This document shows positions 40,106 to 49,372 of a stretch of DNA of 64,000 nt, piece by piece. Source of the DNA: Candidatus Accumulibacter sp. 66-26 (GTDB lineage Bacteria > Pseudomonadota > Gammaproteobacteria > Burkholderiales > Rhodocyclaceae). Positions within the stretch are counted from its first letter, which is position 1. Every line of letters starts with the position of its first letter. The DNA lies in contig MKUH01000043.1 in NCBI GenBank assembly GCA_001897745.1, positions 184,401 through 248,400 of the forward strand, read 5' to 3'. Under the pieces are notes generated by a model, which saw only the letters and a list, made by a program, of their open reading frames with translations, was not told where the DNA came from and did not search any database. A program made the translations under genes and the position numbers.

Positions 40106-41007
40106 GCGATTTTGTGAATGATTTTTGGAATTTCTACGTTGTAGTCATCGTTCTGGTGAGTATTCTCGCCTGTGCGGTGCTGCTCTACGTGCAGAGCAAG
40201 GGCAAGGTGAATCAGGGCGTGACCATGGGTCACGTGTGGGACGAGACGCTGGAGGAGTACAACAACCCGATGCCCAAGTGGTGGAGCTGGTTGTTCTACA
40301 TCACGGTGATCTTCGCCCTCGTCTATCTGGCGCTGTATCCCGGTCTGGGCAACTTCAAGGGTGTTCTCGGCTGGACTTCGGCCGGTCAGCACCAGGCGGA
40401 AGTCGCCAAGGTCGATGCCCAGGTCAAGCCCCTGTTCGACAAGTACCTGAAGATGGACGTTGCCGCCGTTGCCGCCGACAAGGACGCCAATGAAATGGGC
40501 AAGCGCCTGTACCTGACCTACTGCATGCAGTGTCACGGTGCCGATGCGCGCGGCGCCAAGGGCTTCCCGAATCTGGCCGACAACGACTGGCAGTGGGGCG
40601 GCGAGTCGGCCCAGATCGTCGAGACGATCTCCAACGGCCGCATGGGCGTGATGCCCCCGCATGCCCAGCTGGGTGCCGAGACGATCAAGGATCTGGCCAA
40701 CTACGTGCGTTCGCTGTCCGGCCTGCCGGCCGACTCGGTGCGCGTCGCCAAGGGTCAGGAAGCCTTCGCGACCGCCGGCTGCTCCGCCTGCCACGGTCCG
40801 GATGCGCACGGCATGCACGCCCTCGGCGCGCCGAATCTGACCGACAAGGTCTGGCTGTACGGCAGCTCCGAAGCGACCATCATCGAGACCATCACGAAGG
40901 GCCGCAACAACCAGATGCCGGCCTGGAAGGATTTCCTCGGTGAAGCCAAGGTCCATCTGCTGGCCGGCTATGTCTATAGCCTGAGCGCCGGCGGCGAAAA
41001 GAAGTAA
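40102..41007 (+). CDS. ccoP: cbb3-type cytochrome c oxidase subunit III (di-heme)
   Basis: The 301-residue protein has two N-terminal helices and two periplasmic heme c domains: CMQCH at 141-145 and CSACH at 227-231. The methionines in GVMPPH and NQMPAW are the probable ligands. CcoP takes electrons from soluble cytochrome c and passes them to CcoO. The start overlaps the ccoQ stop by four bases, and an intrinsic terminator follows. Confidence 0.96.
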   Translation: MSDFVNDFWNFYVVVIVLVSILACAVLLYVQSKGKVNQGVTMGHVWDETLEEYNNPMPKWWSWLFYITVIFALVYLALYPGLGNFKGVLGWTSAGQHQAEVAKVDAQVKPLFDKYLKMDVAAVAADKDANEMGKRLYLTYCMQCHGADARGAKGFPNLADNDWQWGGESAQIVETISNGRMGVMPPHAQLGAETIKDLANYVRSLSGLPADSVRVAKGQEAFATAGCSACHGPDAHGMHALGAPNLTDKVWLYGSSEATIIETITKGRNNQMPAWKDFLGEAKVHLLAGYVYSLSAGGEKK

Positions 41008-41018
41008 GTATTGCTACG

Positions 41019-41047
41019 AACGGGGCGGTGCAAGCCGCTCCGTTTTT
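41019..41047 (+). terminator. Probable rho-independent terminator after ccoP
   Basis: ACGGGGCGG and CCGCTCCGT form a stem with one or two mismatches around TGCAAG and end in five T residues, twelve bases after the ccoP stop. It would divide ccoNOQP from ccoGH. Confidence 0.75.
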
Positions 41048-41077
41048 CTCTGCAGTTTCCCGTCGAATCGACGGCGA

Positions 41078-41091
41078 CTGATCTGCATCAA
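41078..41091. promoter_or_regulatory. FNR-like box upstream of ccoG
   Basis: CTGATCTGCATCAA differs from the FNR consensus only in its first base. It lies 64 bases before the ccoG start and after the ccoP terminator. A weak -10-like GAATAG follows at 41113-41118. It suggests separate low-oxygen control of ccoG-ccoH. Confidence 0.6.
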
Positions 41092-41154
41092 AATTGCATG
41101 CGCTCGATGGCGGAATAGTGGAACCGCGTGCAATTCTGAAATAGATTAGGATCC

Positions 41155-42576
41155 ATGAACATGAATTCTCCGGCCGAGAACACCGGCAAAGCAATCCCGA
41201 TCGACACCTCCAGCCTGTACGAAAAGCACAAGACGATTTACGCCCGCAGCGTTTCGGGTGTCTTCAACAACTGGCGGTGGGGGCTCGTGTTCTTCACGCA
41301 GGCCCTGTTCTACGGGCTCTGCTGGATCGACTGGAACGGACGTCAGGCGGTTCTCTTCCACCTCGTCGAGCGCAAGTTCTACATCTTCGGCATGGTTTTC
41401 TGGCCGCAGGACGTGATCTATCTCGCCATCCTGCTGGTCATCTCGGCCTACGCCCTGTTTCTGGCGACGGCGGTCGGCGGGCGGCTGTTCTGCGGCTACG
41501 CCTGTCCGCAGACCGTCTACACCGAAATCCTGATGTGGATCGAGACCAAGATCGAAGGCGAGCGGCCGGCGCGCATGAAGCTCGACGCCCAGCCGATGAG
41601 TCCGCGCAAGTTCCGGCTCAAGTTCGTCAAGCACGCCCTCTGGCTCGTCGTCGCGCTGTGGACCGGTTTTACCTTCGTCGGCTATTTCACGCCAGTCAAG
41701 GAACTGCTCGCTTCGGCGCTGTCTTTCTCGCTGGGCCCCTGGGAACTGTTCTGGACCCTGTTCTACGCGGCCTTCCTGTACATGCAGGCCGGCTTCCTGC
41801 GCGAGCAGGTGTGCAAATACATGTGTCCCTACGCCCGCTTCCAGGGCGTCATGTTCGATCCCGATACGCTGATCATCACCTACGATCCCGAGCGCGGCGA
41901 ACCGCGCGGCGCGCGCCGGAAGAACGCCGATCCGGGCGCGCAGAAGCTCGGCGATTGCGTCGATTGCGGAATCTGCGTCCAGGTCTGTCCGACCGGGATC
42001 GACATCCGCAACGGCCTGCAATACGAGTGCATCGCATGCAGTGCGTGTATCGACGCCTGCGACGCCGTGATGGACAAGGTCGGCTCGCCGCGCGGCCTGA
42101 TCCGCTATTCGACCGAAAACGCGCTGGCCAAGCATTACACGAAGCACGACATCCTGGCGCACCTCTTGCGCCCGCGGACGGTCCTCTACACCTCGATCCT
42201 CATGGCGATCGTCGTCGCCACGGCGTGGAGTCTCGCGGTGCGGATTCCGCTCAAGGTGGACATCATCCGCGACCGCTCGACCCTGGCGCGCGAAGCCGAC
42301 GACGGACGCATCGAGAACGTTTACACGCTGCACATTTCCAACACCGACGAAGCCCCCCATCGCTATGCGATCAACGTCAGTGGCCTGGAGGGGATCGACA
42401 TCGTCGGCGAACGCATCGTCGAGGTGCCTTCCGCCTCTGCCAAGACGGTGTTGCTTGCCGCGCGGGTCGACCCCGGCGCTGGCGCCAAGGGGTCGAACCC
42501 GATTTTCTTCGAAATCAAAGCGCAGAACCACGACAAGATCGCGGTTCGCGAGAAAGCCTCGTTCCTATTGCCATGA
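41155..42576 (+). CDS. ccoG: Cytochrome oxidase assembly protein CcoG (Cu(II) reductase-like)
   Basis: The 473-residue membrane protein has about five helices, a NapH/RdxA-type start (FCGYACPQTVYTEI, CKYMCPYARFQ) and two [4Fe-4S] ferredoxin motifs (CVDCGICVQVCP, CIACSACIDACD). A C-terminal periplasmic Ig-like domain completes it. CcoG (FixG/RdxA) reduces copper for loading into cbb3 oxidase. The alternative start at 41161 (MNSPAEN) is equally possible. The stop overlaps ccoH (ATGA). Confidence 0.95.
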   Translation: MNMNSPAENTGKAIPIDTSSLYEKHKTIYARSVSGVFNNWRWGLVFFTQALFYGLCWIDWNGRQAVLFHLVERKFYIFGMVFWPQDVIYLAILLVISAYALFLATAVGGRLFCGYACPQTVYTEILMWIETKIEGERPARMKLDAQPMSPRKFRLKFVKHALWLVVALWTGFTFVGYFTPVKELLASALSFSLGPWELFWTLFYAAFLYMQAGFLREQVCKYMCPYARFQGVMFDPDTLIITYDPERGEPRGARRKNADPGAQKLGDCVDCGICVQVCPTGIDIRNGLQYECIACSACIDACDAVMDKVGSPRGLIRYSTENALAKHYTKHDILAHLLRPRTVLYTSILMAIVVATAWSLAVRIPLKVDIIRDRSTLAREADDGRIENVYTLHISNTDEAPHRYAINVSGLEGIDIVGERIVEVPSASAKTVLLAARVDPGAGAKGSNPIFFEIKAQNHDKIAVREKASFLLP

Positions 42577-43136
42577 GCAGAATTATGAATACCGATACCC
42601 GTCCCTGGTACCGCGAGCCGTGGCCGTGGATTCTCATGTTCGGCCCCTTCGTCGTGATCGTCGCCGGGGTGATCACCACCTACCTCGCGGTCGTCAGCAA
42701 CGACGGCCTGGTCGAGGACGACTACTACAAGCAGGGGCTGGCGGTGAACCAGCGCACGGCTCGCAACCAGCACGCCAGCGAACTGGGGATGGAGGCTGAA
42801 ATCCTCTCCGGAGGCGCCGACGCGACCTTGCTGCGGGTATTCCTGAAAGCTCAGCCCGGCGTTCCCATGCCGGAATCCCTTGCCCTGCGCATCGTTCACC
42901 CGACGCGCGGCGGGATGGATCAGAGCCTGCGCCTCCAGTCCGACGGAGCGGGCTTCTATTCCGGGAAATTGTCCGCACCGCTCAGCGGGCGCTGGCACGT
43001 CGCGCTCGAGGACGACAAGCGCGACTGGCGGCTGGTTGGCGACTGGGAGGTCGAAAAGCAAACTTCGCTGCGGCTCTCGGCTGAAGCGCAGGCAGCAGGT
43101 GGTACCGGTGTTCGTTCTGATAACAATGGGAGGTAA
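42573..43136 (+). CDS. ccoH: cbb3 oxidase assembly protein CcoH/FixH
   Basis: The 187-residue protein has one N-terminal helix (WILMFGPFVVIVAGVITTYLA) followed by the FixH signature DGLVEDDYYKQGLAVNQ and a periplasmic beta domain. CcoH helps stabilise the assembling oxidase. Its ATG (42573) overlaps the ccoG stop; a second ATG at 42585 (MNTDTRPWYR) is possible. It is co-transcribed with ccoG. Confidence 0.9.
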   Translation: MSRIMNTDTRPWYREPWPWILMFGPFVVIVAGVITTYLAVVSNDGLVEDDYYKQGLAVNQRTARNQHASELGMEAEILSGGADATLLRVFLKAQPGVPMPESLALRIVHPTRGGMDQSLRLQSDGAGFYSGKLSAPLSGRWHVALEDDKRDWRLVGDWEVEKQTSLRLSAEAQAAGGTGVRSDNNGR

Positions 43137-43139
43137 ATC

Positions 43140-43277
43140 ATGGCTTGGGAATTGCTCTTCAAAAGCGATATGGGCTTGCTCAGCTTGTTCGTGATCGTCT
43201 TCACGACCGGCATGTCGGTTTGGTATGCCCGCTATTTCAGCAAGAAAATGAAAGAGGAATCGCAGCAGCAGAAGTAA
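43140..43277 (+). CDS. DUF3149 single-helix membrane peptide
   Basis: The 45-residue peptide MAWELLFKSDMGLLSLFVIV... has one membrane helix (about 12-30) and a basic/acidic tail ending EESQQQK. It matches the small DUF3149 family of betaproteobacteria. GGGAGGT is six bases before the ATG, which starts three bases after the ccoH stop. It is possibly a small subunit or assembly helper of the cbb3 oxidase, inferred from position only. Confidence 0.8.
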   Translation: MAWELLFKSDMGLLSLFVIVFTTGMSVWYARYFSKKMKEESQQQK

Positions 43278-43303
43278 TCCGCATAGCGGAGTGCTTCTTT
43301 CCG

Positions 43304-43333
43304 AACGCCCCGGTGGTTTCACCGGGGCGTTTT
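43304..43333 (+). terminator. Rho-independent terminator ending the cco locus
   Basis: AACGCCCCGGTG pairs perfectly with CACCGGGGCGTT around GTTT, followed by TT. It lies 26 bases after the DUF3149 stop and closes the oxidase locus. Confidence 0.9.
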
Positions 43334-43566
43334 GCGTTGCGCCGCCGGTTTGCAGGGATCGATGCGTGGAGGGCTGACGAAGCGGCTGGCGGCGATTTCC
43401 CCTTGCTGGCGAGCTGGGCTTGCCTTCCGAAGATTCGATGTTAGTCTTGGAACTATCGTTTCCGGAAACCGGACGTCATCCGCACGCGAGTTGCCGGATG
43501 CCCGAAGCGAATGCTTGGCAATGCGGACGGGCGTTGCCACCGAGGAGGAAGTCGTTGGAGGGGCCG

Positions 43567-46155
43567 ATGAACGAGGCAAGCGAGAAAATCGGCGCGGCCG
43601 CGGGCGAGGACGGCGATGCGCCGCGCGATCTCGATCCCGCGCGGGCGCCGGGCGCCCGGCGGCTGCCGGACGACGTTGCCGACGTCCTCGAGGCCTTGCC
43701 GGCGAATGTCGCGCTGCTCGACCGGACGGGGCGCATCGTCGCGGTCAACGGCGGCTGGCGGCGCTTCGCCGATGAGAGCGCGTTGTCGCTGGCTACGCAC
43801 GGCATCGGCGGTTGCTACATCGAAGCGGCGGGCGAGGCGGCGGATTGCTTGCGCGAGGTGATCGCCGGCGAGCGCGCCGATTTTTCCTTCGTTTTTTCCA
43901 GCCACTCGGAAGACCGGCAATGCTGGTTTCGCGCCTACTTCGCGCCGCTGCGCGTGGCCGGCGAGCCCGGCGCGCTCGTCATGCATTCCGACGTCAGCGA
44001 AGCGGTTGCGGCCGAACAGCGCGTATTTCAGCTGCTGCACTACGATAGTCTGACCGGCCTGCCGAACCGGGCCTTCTTTCTCGACCGCCTGCGCCACATG
44101 CTGGCCCAGGGGCAGCGCTATCACCGGAAACTCGCCGTCCTCTTCATCGACCTCGACCGCTTCAAGGTCATCAACGACACCCTCGGCCATCAGGTGGGCG
44201 ACGAGCTGCTGCAGCAGTTCGGACGGCGTCTTTCCGCGGCCTGCCGCGCCAGCGATACGCTGGGGCGTTTCGGTGGCGACGAGTTCGTCATGATCCTGCC
44301 CGATCTGCGCAACGGACAGGAAGCGGTCGCCGTCGCGCGCAAGCTCATCGGGCTGCTGGCCGAACCTTTCCGGGCGGCCGGGCAGGATCTGTACGTCGGC
44401 GCCAGCATTGGCGTCGCCGTCTTCCCGGACGACGCCGACGATGCGGATACTCTGCTGCGCTACGCCGATACCGCGATGTTCCGGGCCAAAGATCTCGGAC
44501 GCGGCGGCTGGCAGTTCCATACGCCCGTGATGAACGAGCGGGCGCTGGAGCGTCTGCACCTGGAAACCGACTTGCGCCATGCCCTCGAGCGCAACGAATT
44601 CGAACTGCATTACCAGCCCAAGGTCAGCTGCGCCAGCGGCGAAATCGTCGGCTTCGAAGCCCTGCTGCGCTGGAACCATCCGACGCGCGGCCTGGTGTTC
44701 CCCGCCGATTTCATCGCTTCGCTGGAAGAGTCCGGGCTGATCGTCCGGGTCGGCGCCTGGGTGCTCGAAGCGGCCTGCCGCCAGTTGGCGCTCTGGCAGC
44801 AGGCGGGGTTCGGCCGCACCGACGTTTCCGTGAATCTGTCGGCGCGCCAGCTCGAGGACCCGCATCTGATCGATACGGTGCGCACCGCCCTGGACGTTAG
44901 CGGGCTGGAGGCGGCGAGCCTCGAACTCGAACTCACCGAGAGCATGCTGATGCGCAACGCCGAGCAGATCATCGCGACGCTCGGCGAGTTGCGTCGGCTC
45001 GGCATTCGCCTGTCGGTCGACGACTTCGGCACGGGCTATTCGAGCCTGTCCTACCTGAAACGCTTCCCGCTCGACGCGGTGAAGGTCGACCGTTCTTTCG
45101 TGCAGGACATCACCGCCGACCCGGACGATGCCTCGATCACGCGCGCCGTGATCACCATGGCGCACAGCCTCAAGCTCAAGGTGGTCGCCGAGGGCGTCGA
45201 GACCGACGGGCAGCTGTCGCTGCTGATCGCCAACCAGTGCGACGAAATCCAGGGCTATCTCTTCAGCCCGCCCCTGCCGGCGGCCGCGGCCGCCGGCCTG
45301 CTGGAAATGCGCAAGCGCCTGAGCGAGGAGCAGCTGCGTTCGCAGCAGCGCCAGCGCGTCCTGCTGCTGGTCGACGACGAGGAGAACATCCTCGCCTCGC
45401 TGCGCCGCCTGCTGCGCCGCGACGGCTACCGGATCCTGGTCGCCAACGGTGGTGAACAGGGTCTGGAGCAATTGGCGCAGAACGAGGTCGACGTGATCAT
45501 TTCCGATCAGCGCATGCCGGCCATGACCGGCGTCGAGTTCCTGCGCCGGGTCAAGACCATCTATCCGAATACCGTGCGCATCGTGCTGTCCGGCTACACC
45601 GAACTCCAGTCGATCACCGATGCGATCAACGAAGGCGCGATCTACAAATTCCTCACCAAGCCCTGGGACGACGAGCAACTGCGCGCGAATATCGAGGAAG
45701 CCTTTCGCCACAAGGAACTGGCCGACGACAACCGGCGCCTGAACCACGATGTGCAGATCGCCAACAAGGAACTGGCGCACGCCAACCAGCAACTGCGCTC
45801 GGTGCTCGACGAGAAGCAGCGCCAGCTGGCGCGCGACGAGGCGAGTCTCGACATCGCGCAGGAAATCCTACAGCAGGTTTCGCTGCCGATCATCGGTTTC
45901 GACAACGACGGGATGATCGTCTTCGCCAACCGCGAAGCCGATCTGCTGCTCGGCGGCGGCGTTCCGCTGCTCGGCAGCTTCGCCGAGGAGCGCCTGCCGG
46001 AGCGGCTGAACGGCCTGCTGCTGGCGAAGGATGGCGGCGGCATCGACTGGGCGGCCGACGGCGGGCGCTGGCGAGTCAGTTGCCGGACCATGGGCGAGAC
46101 GTCCCGCTCGCGCGGCAGCCTGATGCTGTTCCTTGCCCGGGAGTCGGCGCCATGA
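43567..46155 (+). CDS. PAS-GGDEF-EAL-REC-PAS cyclic-di-GMP signalling protein
   Basis: The 862-residue cytoplasmic protein has an N-terminal PAS-like region (about 40-150), a GGDEF domain (motif near 236, FGGDEF), an EAL domain (FEALLRWNHP near 363; NLSARQL; VDDFGTGYSS), a receiver (VDVIISDQRMP, phospho-Asp near 647) and a C-terminal PAS-like end. Both catalytic motifs are complete, and the inhibitory I-site RASD stands five residues before GGDEF. It could therefore make and degrade cyclic-di-GMP under control of the internal receiver. I chose ATG 43567 with GGAGGGG upstream; an earlier ATG at 43420 has no ribosome-binding site. It is the first gene of the operon. Confidence 0.9.
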   Translation: MNEASEKIGAAAGEDGDAPRDLDPARAPGARRLPDDVADVLEALPANVALLDRTGRIVAVNGGWRRFADESALSLATHGIGGCYIEAAGEAADCLREVIAGERADFSFVFSSHSEDRQCWFRAYFAPLRVAGEPGALVMHSDVSEAVAAEQRVFQLLHYDSLTGLPNRAFFLDRLRHMLAQGQRYHRKLAVLFIDLDRFKVINDTLGHQVGDELLQQFGRRLSAACRASDTLGRFGGDEFVMILPDLRNGQEAVAVARKLIGLLAEPFRAAGQDLYVGASIGVAVFPDDADDADTLLRYADTAMFRAKDLGRGGWQFHTPVMNERALERLHLETDLRHALERNEFELHYQPKVSCASGEIVGFEALLRWNHPTRGLVFPADFIASLEESGLIVRVGAWVLEAACRQLALWQQAGFGRTDVSVNLSARQLEDPHLIDTVRTALDVSGLEAASLELELTESMLMRNAEQIIATLGELRRLGIRLSVDDFGTGYSSLSYLKRFPLDAVKVDRSFVQDITADPDDASITRAVITMAHSLKLKVVAEGVETDGQLSLLIANQCDEIQGYLFSPPLPAAAAAGLLEMRKRLSEEQLRSQQRQRVLLLVDDEENILASLRRLLRRDGYRILVANGGEQGLEQLAQNEVDVIISDQRMPAMTGVEFLRRVKTIYPNTVRIVLSGYTELQSITDAINEGAIYKFLTKPWDDEQLRANIEEAFRHKELADDNRRLNHDVQIANKELAHANQQLRSVLDEKQRQLARDEASLDIAQEILQQVSLPIIGFDNDGMIVFANREADLLLGGGVPLLGSFAEERLPERLNGLLLAKDGGGIDWAADGGRWRVSCRTMGETSRSRGSLMLFLARESAP

Positions 46156-46475
46156 GTTTCTCTGCCCGTGAAATGGCGCTGGACAGCGTGCCTCCGGGGA
46201 GCGTCCTGGCTGCCGAGCTGCGCGATGCGCAGGGCGCGGTGCTGTTGCCCAAGGGCGCTTCGGTAACCGAGGCGACGCTGCTCAGCCTGCGCCGGCGCGG
46301 GATCGAAGCGCTCGTCGTGCTCGTCGAGCAGGCGGACGACCCGGAGCGCGAAGCGGCGTCCCGGCAGGAGATCGAGCAGCAGCTGCGTCACCTCTTCCGG
46401 CTTGCCGGCGACGAGGCGCCGGCCCGCCAACTGCTGCAGATGATCAGGGAATATCGCGGGAGGCGGCCTGCATGA
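46152..46475 (+). CDS. Small protein coupled to the cyclic-di-GMP operon (unknown function)
   Basis: The 107-residue protein (MSFSAREMALDSVPPGSVLA...) begins with a beta-rich segment, LRDAQGAVLLPKGASVTEATLLSLRRRGIEALVVL. The same pattern occurs as an accessory domain next to HD-GYP domains, and a very similar stretch forms the C-terminus of the HD-GYP protein two genes further on. A charged helical tail follows. The start overlaps the previous stop (ATGA) and the end overlaps the HDOD gene. Function unknown; a partner or regulator of the phosphodiesterase is an inference. Confidence 0.7.
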   Translation: MSFSAREMALDSVPPGSVLAAELRDAQGAVLLPKGASVTEATLLSLRRRGIEALVVLVEQADDPEREAASRQEIEQQLRHLFRLAGDEAPARQLLQMIREYRGRRPA

Positions 46476-47335
46476 CGAACGCGCTCGAACCCTGGCGGCT
46501 CGACCTGGACACGCTGATCCGGCAGGTGGACAGCCTTCCCGCGCTGCCTGCGGTCGTCGTCGAGCTGATCGAGAGCGTCGACGATGAAGACGCCGACGCC
46601 GATCTGCTGGCGAGCAAGATTTCGCGCGACCAGGCGCTGGTCGCGCGCATGCTGCGCGTCGCCAATTCTTCGTTCTACGGCCTGCAGGGCAAGGTCACGT
46701 CGATTCACGACGCGATCGTCGTGCTCGGCCTGCGCGGCGTCCGCACGCTGGCCACGGCGGCGGCGGCGACCGCCTGCTTCAGCAGCCGCGGCTTGGCCGG
46801 CAGCTTCGATTATCGCGCCTTCTGGGCGCACGGCATCAGCGTCGCGCTGTGCGCCCGCGCCATCGCCCGCCGCCTGCGGGTCAGCGAGGAGAACGCCTTC
46901 ACCGCCGGCCTGCTGCACGATATCGGCCGCCTCGTGCTCGCGGCGCGCTTTCCGCGCCATTTCGACGCCGTCGTCGAACACCGGCGGCGGGAGGATTGCC
47001 TGCTGGTCGACGCCGAGGTGGCGCTGCTCGGCATCGACCACGCCCGGATCGGCCGCGCCCTGACCGAACGCTGGCATTTTTCGCCGCTGATCAGCGCGGC
47101 CATCGCCGGACATCACCAGTCGGAGCAGGCCGAACTGCGCTCGCTGACGCATCTCGTCCACGTCGCTGACGGCATCGTGCATGCCCTGGCGCTGAGCGGC
47201 GGCCGCCACGATATCGTGCCGCCGATCTCGCCGGTCAGCTGGAACGCGGTCAACCTCGACCGGGAGGATTTCCTGGAGATATTCGCCGAGGTGGAGGTGC
47301 AGTTCGAGGATGTCTGCGACTTGCTGATCAGTTGA
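46472..47335 (+). CDS. HDOD domain signalling protein
   Basis: The 287-residue protein is a single HDOD domain: SLPALPAVVVELIESVDDED, ISRDQALVARMLRVANSSFYG, and FTAGLLHDIGRLVLA. HDOD proteins are common partners of GGDEF, EAL and histidine kinase proteins, but most lack enzyme activity. Here the HD of LLHDIG is present, while the full metal-site set of active HD phosphohydrolases is not evident. It overlaps the preceding gene by four bases (ATGA). Confidence 0.87.
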   Translation: MTNALEPWRLDLDTLIRQVDSLPALPAVVVELIESVDDEDADADLLASKISRDQALVARMLRVANSSFYGLQGKVTSIHDAIVVLGLRGVRTLATAAAATACFSSRGLAGSFDYRAFWAHGISVALCARAIARRLRVSEENAFTAGLLHDIGRLVLAARFPRHFDAVVEHRRREDCLLVDAEVALLGIDHARIGRALTERWHFSPLISAAIAGHHQSEQAELRSLTHLVHVADGIVHALALSGGRHDIVPPISPVSWNAVNLDREDFLEIFAEVEVQFEDVCDLLIS

Positions 47336-47383
47336 CGCCGGGGCCGGCGACGCGGCGCGGGCGGAACGTTTAGGGGAGATGCC

Positions 47384-49372
47384 ATGGAAGCACTGATCTG
47401 GGACCAGCGTTACGTCACCGGCGAACCGGTGGTCGATCAAGAACACCAGGAACTCGTGCGCATCATCAACTGGGCGGCCGATCTGCAGGCGAGCGCGCGG
47501 AGCGTCGCGGAAATCGGCGCGGTGCTCGATACGCTCGTGGGCTATGCCGACACGCATTTCCGCCACGAGGAAGAGCTGATGGCAAGCGTCGCCTGCGACC
47601 GCCGGCACGTCGAGATGCACATCGCGATCCACCGCGATTTTTCGGCGCAGATCCTCAAACTGCACGATGCACCCATCTACTCGGACGACATCGCGCACCT
47701 CCTGCGCTTTCTGACCGGCTGGCTGACCAATCACATCCTGAGCATCGATCAGGCGATGGCGCGCCAGGTGCGCAGCATCCGCGCCGGGATGTCGCCGGAA
47801 GAGGCCTATTCCCGGGAGGCGAAGGGTCTGGGCGATCCCGCCACCCTGAGCCTGTTCACCGCCATGGATTCGCTGTCGCGCCTGCTCGCTTCGCGCAACG
47901 ACACTCTGCTGACCCTCAACCATCAACTCGAAGGGGTCGTCAGCGAGCGTTCGCGGGCGCAGGAACTGCTGGCGCAGATCATCGACGGCGACCCGGTGGC
48001 GACCTTCGTGCTCGATGCCGAGCATCGCATCACCCACTGGAACAAGGCCTGCGCGCTGGTGACGCAGGTGCCGGCCAGCGAAATCGTCGGCATGACCGGG
48101 CCGTGGCGCGCCTTCTACGAGCATGAGCGGCCGGTGATGGCCGACCTCATCATCTCGGGCGCGCTCGAAGACGGAATCTCCAGCTACTACGCCGGCAAGT
48201 ACCGGGCTTCGCCGCTGATTCCGGGGGCGTTCGAGGCGGAGGATTTCTTTCCCCGCTTCGGCGACGGCGGCTGCTGGATGTTCTTCACCGCCGCGCCGCT
48301 GAAGGACGCGGACGGCCGCATCATCGGTGCGATCGAGACGCTGCAGGACGTGACCGAGCGGCGCAACGCCGAGCAGGAGCTGCGCAACGCGCAGGCCAGC
48401 CTCGAAGAGCTGGTGGAAAAGCGCACGCAGCAGCTGGCCGAAGCCAATCGCACGCTGGAGGACGATATCAAGCGCCGCGAGCAGGCCGAGCAGGAACTGC
48501 TGCGGCGCTACGGCGAGCTGACGCAGCTCAACGCCAAGCTCACCGAAACCAAGCAGCAGCTCATGCAGTCGGAAAAGCTCGCCTCGATCGGCCAGCTCGC
48601 GGCCGGCGTCGCGCACGAGATCAACAATCCGATCGGCTACGTGCATTCGAACATCGGCGCGCTGGAAAACTATCTGAAGGACGTCTTCGAAATGCTCGAC
48701 GCCTACGAGGCGGCGGAAGCCGGGATCGGCGACCGGGAGCGGGCGGCCCAGCTGGCAGGCCTGCGCAGCCGGCTCGATATCGATTTCCTGCGCGAGGACA
48801 TCCCGATGCTGATGCGCGAATCGAAGGAGGGGATCACCCGGGTCAAGAAGATCGTCCAGGACCTCAAGGACTTCTCCCGCGTCGACAGCAGCGACGAGTT
48901 CCAGTGGGCCGATTTGCACCAGGGCCTCGATTCGACGCTCAACATCGTCGCCAACGAGATCAAGTACAAGGCCGACGTCGTCAGGGAATACGGCGAATTG
49001 CCGGACGTCGAGTGCCTGCCGTCGCAACTCAATCAGGTCTTCATGAACCTGTGCGTCAACGCCGCGCACGCGATGGGTGAAACGCGCGGCAGGATCGTCA
49101 TCCGCACCGGCAGACGCGACGACAGCGTGTGGATCGAAGTGGCCGACAACGGCTGCGGGATCGCGCCGGAGAACCTGAGCCGGATATTCGATCCCTTCTT
49201 CACCACCAAGCCGGTCGGCAAGGGGACGGGGCTGGGCCTCTCCCTGTCCTACGGCATCGTCCAGAATCACAAGGGGAATCTAGAAGTGGAGAGTCGCGTG
49301 GGCGAGGGGACGACCTTCCGCATTACATTGCCGATCCGGCATGCGACGAGCGAGACGGGGGAGGCGGCATGA
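47384..49372 (+). CDS. Hemerythrin-PAS sensor histidine kinase
   Basis: The 662-residue kinase starts with a bacteriohemerythrin domain (1-130) holding a full di-iron ligand set: H21, H58, E62, H79, H83, H117 and D122. A PAS region (about 200-310), a coiled coil (about 320-390), a dimerisation domain with the phospho-His in VAHEINNPIGY (near 410), and an ATPase with GNG-like ADNGCGIAP, FDPFFTTKPVG and GTGLGLS complete it. There is no membrane segment. Hemerythrin binds O2 reversibly at the di-iron site, so oxygen or redox sensing is likely. The receivers in the same operon are its probable partners. Confidence 0.92.
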   Translation: MEALIWDQRYVTGEPVVDQEHQELVRIINWAADLQASARSVAEIGAVLDTLVGYADTHFRHEEELMASVACDRRHVEMHIAIHRDFSAQILKLHDAPIYSDDIAHLLRFLTGWLTNHILSIDQAMARQVRSIRAGMSPEEAYSREAKGLGDPATLSLFTAMDSLSRLLASRNDTLLTLNHQLEGVVSERSRAQELLAQIIDGDPVATFVLDAEHRITHWNKACALVTQVPASEIVGMTGPWRAFYEHERPVMADLIISGALEDGISSYYAGKYRASPLIPGAFEAEDFFPRFGDGGCWMFFTAAPLKDADGRIIGAIETLQDVTERRNAEQELRNAQASLEELVEKRTQQLAEANRTLEDDIKRREQAEQELLRRYGELTQLNAKLTETKQQLMQSEKLASIGQLAAGVAHEINNPIGYVHSNIGALENYLKDVFEMLDAYEAAEAGIGDRERAAQLAGLRSRLDIDFLREDIPMLMRESKEGITRVKKIVQDLKDFSRVDSSDEFQWADLHQGLDSTLNIVANEIKYKADVVREYGELPDVECLPSQLNQVFMNLCVNAAHAMGETRGRIVIRTGRRDDSVWIEVADNGCGIAPENLSRIFDPFFTTKPVGKGTGLGLSLSYGIVQNHKGNLEVESRVGEGTTFRITLPIRHATSETGEAA

